Below are positions 60,019 through 64,000 of a DNA stretch of 64,000 nucleotides, in pieces. The stretch lies in contig NZ_ATTQ01000015.1 in NCBI RefSeq assembly GCF_000419765.1, positions 83,855 through 147,854 on the forward strand, written 5' to 3'. How positions within the stretch are numbered: position 1 is the first letter of the stretch; each line of letters begins with the position of its first letter. The position numbers and the translations under genes were made by a program. The notes below the pieces were generated by a model that saw only the letters and a program-made list of their open reading frames with translations, was not told the DNA's origin and did not search any database. This DNA is from Rhizobium mongolense USDA 1844 (lineage in GTDB: Bacteria > Pseudomonadota > Alphaproteobacteria > Rhizobiales > Rhizobiaceae).

Positions 60019-60954
60019 TTATGCCGCGCGTGTCGGACGATCGAAGATGCGGCGGCCGAAGAGGCTTGCCGTCAGTTCCACGAGAACGCGGGCACTCTTG
60101 CCGCGATCGTCCAGAAACGGATTGAGTTCAACGAGATCAAGCGACGAAACGAGGCCGCTGTCGGAAAGCATTTCCATGACGAGGTGCGCTTCGCGAAATG
60201 TCGCGCCGCCCGGGACCGTGGTGCCGACGCCAGGTGCGATATCCGGGTCGAGGAAATCGACATCAAGGCTTACATGCAGAAGGCCGTTCGCCCTTTCGAT
60301 CGTGCTGACGATATGGCGCATGGTGGCTGCGATGCCCTGCTCATCGATCGAGCGCATGTCGAAGACGTTGACGCCGTGCTTTTGGATTTCCACGCGCTCG
60401 GACGGATCGACGGAGCGAATGCCAACCTGAAATACATTGCGCGGGTCAACGAGGGGCCGGTCCTTAGGCAGGATTTCGGCGACCTCGGCCTGACCGCTGA
60501 AGAAAGCGACGGGCATGCCGTGCATATTGCCGGAAGGCGACGTTGCCGGCGAATTGAAGTCGGAATGGGCGTCGAGCCAGAGCACAAAGAGCGGGCGGCC
60601 TTTTTCGGCTGCGTAACGCGCCATGCCGGAGACGCTGCCCATCGACAGGCTGTGGTCGCCGCCGAGAATCAGCGGAAAGCGCCCGGCCGCTGCGGCGTCG
60701 TAGGTGCTGGCTTCGAGCGCACGCGTATAGGCGCCAATGAGGCGCAGATTGTGCGCCTTCGGATGGTTCGGAAGGTCGCGTGCCGGAACGACGTGAATGT
60801 CGCCTTCATCGCGCACATCATGGCCGAGGTCGATCAGAGCCTGGTCCACACCGGCAATGCGTAGCGCTGCCGGCCCCATCGCCGCCCCGCGCCGGCCTGA
60901 GCCTTCCTCTACCGGAACACCGATGAGTGTGACTGATCGAGATTGAACTTCCAT
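60019..60954 (-). CDS. Arginase
   Basis: 311 residues. It hydrolyses arginine to ornithine and urea. The binuclear manganese ligands are visible: H101 in GGDHSL, D128, H130 and D132 in DAHSDFN, and two aspartates in SLDVDFLDP near residue 230. The gene is first of the arginase-ornithine aminotransferase operon and diverges from an Lrp/AsnC regulator, the common arrangement in Rhizobium and Agrobacterium. Confidence 0.96.
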   Translation of the reverse strand: MEVQSRSVTLIGVPVEEGSGRRGAAMGPAALRIAGVDQALIDLGHDVRDEGDIHVVPARDLPNHPKAHNLRLIGAYTRALEASTYDAAAAGRFPLILGGDHSLSMGSVSGMARYAAEKGRPLFVLWLDAHSDFNSPATSPSGNMHGMPVAFFSGQAEVAEILPKDRPLVDPRNVFQVGIRSVDPSERVEIQKHGVNVFDMRSIDEQGIAATMRHIVSTIERANGLLHVSLDVDFLDPDIAPGVGTTVPGGATFREAHLVMEMLSDSGLVSSLDLVELNPFLDDRGKSARVLVELTASLFGRRIFDRPTRAA

Positions 60955-61050
60955 TCTGGGCGCTCCGGATTCGAAATTGGATTAACGCATATTCGGATAT
61001 CGACGTGACGGCAAAAAGATGGAAAAGTGTCAGAAATGAAATCCGATTAT

Positions 61051-61066
61051 GCACTTTGCTAAGTGC
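61051..61066. promoter_or_regulatory. Dyad in the arginase / AsnC intergenic region
   Basis: GCACTT-TGCT-AAGTGC, a perfect 6-bp inverted repeat 21 bases before the regulator ATG and about 97 bases upstream of arginase. A second AAAGTG follows at 61075-61080. It is a candidate site for the Lrp/AsnC protein. Confidence 0.55.
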
Positions 61067-61086
61067 GTTTCGACAAAGTGATCGCC

Positions 61087-61515
61087 ATGGACGACCTTGA
61101 TCAAGAACTTTTAAGCGCGCTTCGCCATAATGCCAGAACGCCGGTATCTTCTCTCGCCGCGATGACCGGCGCGTCGCGCGCGACCGTTGCCGCCCGTATC
61201 GACCGGCTTGTTGCAAGCGGCACCATTGCCGCCTTTACCATCCGGACCGGCCATGAAACGCGCGCCGCCGGCGTTCGTGCCATCGTCATGATCGAGGTAC
61301 TCGGCAAGCTCGCCGACCGAGTAGCCGATCAGTTGCGCGGTCTCCCGCAGGTACGCGCGCTGCACAGTACCAATGGCAAATGGGATTTCGTCGCGGAGCT
61401 TGAGGATCGCGATCTCGTCTCCTTCGATGAGACGCTCCGCCGTATCCGGCTCATCAACGGCATCAATTCGACTGAAACCAGTATCCTGCTGAAAACCCGG
61501 AAGACCGGATTCTAG
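61087..61515 (+). CDS. Lrp/AsnC family transcriptional regulator
   Basis: 142 residues. The helix-turn-helix is in LDQELLSALRHNARTPVSSL with MTGASRATVAARIDRLVASG (about 3-48), followed by the RAM ligand domain with VRALHSTNGKWDFVAELE. The ATG at 61087 was chosen over an upstream GTG at 61063, which lies in the dyad. It is divergent from arginase-rocD and probably activates them in response to arginine or ornithine. Its stop overlaps the convergent tamB-like gene by four bases. Confidence 0.93.
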   Translation: MDDLDQELLSALRHNARTPVSSLAAMTGASRATVAARIDRLVASGTIAAFTIRTGHETRAAGVRAIVMIEVLGKLADRVADQLRGLPQVRALHSTNGKWDFVAELEDRDLVSFDETLRRIRLINGINSTETSILLKTRKTGF

Positions 61516-64000
61516 TATTCATGTTCGTAGACGATGCCGGCTTCGCCGGCGCCATTTCCACCTGCAGCACCACGTAATTTCACGCCACGCCCGACATCGA
61601 GATTGATGATCGCCTTGGCGCCTGCTTCGCCGCCTTGCTGCAACTCGAAATAGGTGCGCTCGTTCAGATAGCGGCCGACGCTGACGCTTGTCTGCCCCTT
61701 CTCGTCGGTGCTGATGTTGAGGTCGTCGACACCAAGCTGGTTGCGGAGGCCCTCGAAAAGCGAGGTCGAACGTCCGCCCGCCAACTGGCTCACCGCATCG
61801 GCGAGCTGCGCGATCTGGACCGGCGAGAGCTTCGACATCGATTGGCCGAATATGAGCTGCGCCAGTACTTCATCCTGCGGCAAGGTCGGCGAGGACGAGA
61901 AGGTGATCGAGGGATCTGTCGCAAGCCCCGTAACATCGACGGTGAGCGTCGTCGTTCCCGAAGTGGAGCTCGCTTCCATATCGAGCGCCGGCGTCAAATC
62001 GCCAGCAAACGTAATGCGGCTCTTGTCGGTGAAGTTCAGGCGGCGATTAAGCATCGTCAAGCGTCCGCGACGCATGGTGAAGCCGCCGGAAACGACGGGC
62101 GTTGCCGCTGTTCCCCTGATCGTGACGCTGCCACCAAGTTCCGAATCGATGCCGCGGCCGCGGACGAAAATTTTCGATGGCGCGTGAATCTGCAGGTCAA
62201 GCGCGAGCGTCGCGGATTTCTCGCCGGCCTTCTGCGCGTTTTCGTCGCGCAGCTGGGCACGCACCGCAGGTGGTGCATTCACGTGCTTAATGTTGATTTC
62301 GCGCAGTGAAGTCGGCAGCTTGTCCGGCACGGTGATCGATGCTTTTTCGACATTCAACCTGCCGCTCAGCACCGGGTTGGTGAGAAGCGGACCCCGCAGA
62401 CCGAGATTGCCATTGACCGTCGCGACGACAAGCGTTCCGTCAACATAGACTGCCCTGTTCAGCCTAAACTCGATGTTTACCGGATAGCCGCTCCCCGGCC
62501 GGATCCCGACCGTGCCGCTCGCCGCAACGCTGCCGCCGCTTGCGAAATTGCCGCTTAGGCGGGAAATAGTGGCCTGCTCGCCGTTCATGGTGATGTTGGC
62601 GACGACATTGTTGAGCGCAAGGTTCCTGCGGACATCGACAAGCCTGGCGCCGCTGGTCGCGATAGACCCGTTGATGACGGGGCCGGCGGCCGTGCCAGTG
62701 ATGCGGAGGTCTATGGCGGCGGTACCTTCCGCGACAAAGCCCTGTTGCGCCAGCTGTGCGCCCAAGATGGCAAAGGGGAGGTTGCCGCGAAATTGCAGGT
62801 TGAGGGCCCGACTGCCGGTGATCGCAACGGTGCCGCCACCCTTCATCGAAAGGCCGCTGTCGCCGGTAAGGTCGGTATCGATGGTGAGTGTGTTATCGGC
62901 GAGCTTGCCGTTCGCGGTGATCGCGAAAGGCGAGAGCCCGGCGCCTTTGGTTTGGCTGGTCGCCGCATTCTTCCAGTTGAGCTTGAAATCAACCTTCGGA
63001 GCGGAAAGCGGCCCCGAAACCGATGCGGTTCCGGAGATCGTTCCCTCGGCGGAAAGGCCCGGTACGAAACCGTTTGCCACGCTCGCCGGAAGATTGGAGA
63101 CATTGGCGTCCACCTTGAGGCTCTTGACGACTGTGCCCTCTATCATGACATTGCCGCCGGCTTTCAGCGTCACGTTGTCAGCGCCGTTCATATTAGCATC
63201 GAAGTCGAGCCTGTTGTTCGCAAGCTTGCCGGTCGCGTTGACTGCGAGCTGGGACAATCCTGCCTTCTTGGTGTGGCTGGTCGCCGCGTTCTTCCAGTTG
63301 AGTTGGAAGTCGGCTGTCGGGGAAGCGAGGCTTCCCTCAGCCACAACCGTGCCAGAAAGGACACCTTCTGCCGCAAGGCCCGACACGAAATTGTTGGCGA
63401 TGCCTGCCGGTAGATTGGCAATGTCGGCGTCCACCTTCAGGCTCTCGACCGTTTTGCCGGTAATTGCGACATTGCCGATTGCTTTCAGCGAAGCTCCGCC
63501 AGCACCGCTCACATTCGTGTCAAAATCGAGCTTGTTGTCGGCAAATTTCCCGGTCGCGCTTAGGTTTAGCGACGACAGCTTGGCACCCTTCGTCTGACTT
63601 GTCGCCAAGTCCTTCCAATCGAGCCTGAAATCAACGGCAGGTGAGGTGAGCGTCCCAGAGGCCGTCACGGTTCCCGAAACAGTACCCCCGGCAGCCAGGC
63701 CCGGAACGAAGCCGTTTGCGATGCTTGCGGGAACATTGGTGACGTTCGCGTCAATCTCCAAGCTCTGAATAGTCTTTTCAGCAACAACGACCTTACCGGC
63801 CGCTTTCAAAGCTACGCCATCGGCGGCATTCGCACTTGTATCGAAGTCGAGCCTGTCATCGGCAAATTTGCCAGTGGCGCTTAGCTCGAGCGCCTTCAAT
63901 CCGGCACCCTTGGTCTGGCTTGTGGCTGCGTCCTTCCAATCAAGATCGAAATCAACGGCCGGGGCAGCAAGTGTTCCCGATGCCTTGGCAGTTCCGGAGA
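61512..64000 (-). CDS. tamB: Translocation and assembly module TamB, C-terminal part
   Basis: 829 residues are visible; the N-terminal part lies beyond the right edge. TamB is an inner-membrane-anchored, beta-rich periplasmic protein that works with TamA in outer-membrane protein or lipid transport. The C-terminal DUF490 domain is clear: FAGDLTPALDMEASSTSGTT, QDEVLAQLIFGQSMSKLSP, VGRYLNERTYFELQQG and the final GIVYEHEY. The distal half consists of 107-residue tandem repeats, with GKFADDRLDFD-like motifs at constant spacing. The convergent AsnC gene overlaps its stop. Confidence 0.93.
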   Translation of the reverse strand, partial: SGTAKASGTLAAPAVDFDLDWKDAATSQTKGAGLKALELSATGKFADDRLDFDTSANAADGVALKAAGKVVVAEKTIQSLEIDANVTNVPASIANGFVPGLAAGGTVSGTVTASGTLTSPAVDFRLDWKDLATSQTKGAKLSSLNLSATGKFADNKLDFDTNVSGAGGASLKAIGNVAITGKTVESLKVDADIANLPAGIANNFVSGLAAEGVLSGTVVAEGSLASPTADFQLNWKNAATSHTKKAGLSQLAVNATGKLANNRLDFDANMNGADNVTLKAGGNVMIEGTVVKSLKVDANVSNLPASVANGFVPGLSAEGTISGTASVSGPLSAPKVDFKLNWKNAATSQTKGAGLSPFAITANGKLADNTLTIDTDLTGDSGLSMKGGGTVAITGSRALNLQFRGNLPFAILGAQLAQQGFVAEGTAAIDLRITGTAAGPVINGSIATSGARLVDVRRNLALNNVVANITMNGEQATISRLSGNFASGGSVAASGTVGIRPGSGYPVNIEFRLNRAVYVDGTLVVATVNGNLGLRGPLLTNPVLSGRLNVEKASITVPDKLPTSLREINIKHVNAPPAVRAQLRDENAQKAGEKSATLALDLQIHAPSKIFVRGRGIDSELGGSVTIRGTAATPVVSGGFTMRRGRLTMLNRRLNFTDKSRITFAGDLTPALDMEASSTSGTTTLTVDVTGLATDPSITFSSSPTLPQDEVLAQLIFGQSMSKLSPVQIAQLADAVSQLAGGRSTSLFEGLRNQLGVDDLNISTDEKGQTSVSVGRYLNERTYFELQQGGEAGAKAIINLDVGRGVKLRGAAGGNGAGEAGIVYEHEY
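62910..63872 (-). repeat. tamB: Three complete 321-bp (107-residue) tandem repeats in tamB
   Basis: The motif GK(F/L)A(D/N)(D/N)xLDFD recurs at 63872, 63551 and 63230, with a diverged fourth copy (GKLADNTLTID) at 62909, i.e. every 321 bases without length change. Each unit also has NxPAxIANxFVxGLAAxG and DFxLxWKxxATSxTK. The end of a further unit is read to the right, up to base 64000, so the array extends outside the window. Confidence 0.93.

Noticed and set aside
62512..63597. 361-codon plus-strand open frame with repeats opposite tamB
   Set aside because: Its repeats are the antisense of the 321-bp tamB repeats; it has no signal or family.
1..64000. tRNA, rRNA, CRISPR or prophage elements
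   Set aside because: I found no tRNA-like clover-leaf, no rRNA motifs, no regularly spaced short direct repeats and no phage structural or integrase genes other than the housekeeping xerC. Reading by eye could miss a single divergent tRNA or a small RNA.

Overview
The window is a 64 kb chromosomal segment of an alphaproteobacterium of the order Rhizobiales, most likely Rhizobium in the broad sense. The evidence is the GC-rich coding bias, the sdhCDAB and mdh-sucCDAB-lpdA order, an F1-only atpHAGDC operon without F0 genes, an Omp19-type lipoprotein, the hemC-hemD-mic60-hemY cluster, and the soxR/flavin-reductase pair. It is almost entirely core chromosome. I saw no rRNA, tRNA, CRISPR array or prophage.

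Region 1 (1-12.9 kb) holds the 3' end of typA, a GNAT acetyltransferase, ppa, then a run of leftward genes (DUF167, YggT, an amidotransferase, a TerB-like protein, the HemY-like TPR membrane protein, an alphaproteobacterial Mic60/mitofilin, hemD, hemC). Divergent from hemC is a tight rightward operon: tsaD, gpsA, a YciI protein, an EVE-domain protein and a methyltransferase resembling human ETF-beta lysine methyltransferase. Region 2 (13-30.4 kb) is the TCA-cycle block: sdhCDAB, an Omp19-like lipoprotein, zapE, mdh, sucC, sucD, sucA, a YciI protein, sucB, then a small hypothetical gene, an SDR, a LysE exporter and lpdA. Together they encode the path from 2-oxoglutarate to oxaloacetate, apart from fumarase.

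Region 3 (30.5-42 kb) holds a TraB/GumN protein, xerC, an HX5D acyltransferase, priA and the F1-ATPase operon. A small CxxC protein gene is inserted between atpD and atpC with one-base overlaps on both sides. Region 4 (42-49 kb) is the most variable part: a membrane acyltransferase, soxR with a divergent FMN reductase around a good SoxR box, a TetR/oxidoreductase pair with palindromic operators, a decayed Tn3-family transposase fragment fused to the first codons of a lost glpD, and an intact GlpR-type DeoR regulator.

Region 5 (48.8-58 kb) is a formate module: an ArsR and a LysR regulator, the molybdenum NAD-dependent formate dehydrogenase fdsGBACD, and an oxalate/formate-type transporter. Region 6 (58-64 kb) has an orphan CheW, ornithine aminotransferase and arginase with a divergent Lrp/AsnC regulator, and the C-terminal part of a TamB protein containing exact 107-residue tandem repeats.

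No wholly new defence or mobile system is evident. The least explained items are the CxxC gene inside the atp operon, the ORF between sdhA and sdhB, the large dyad before mdh, and the repeat expansion in tamB.
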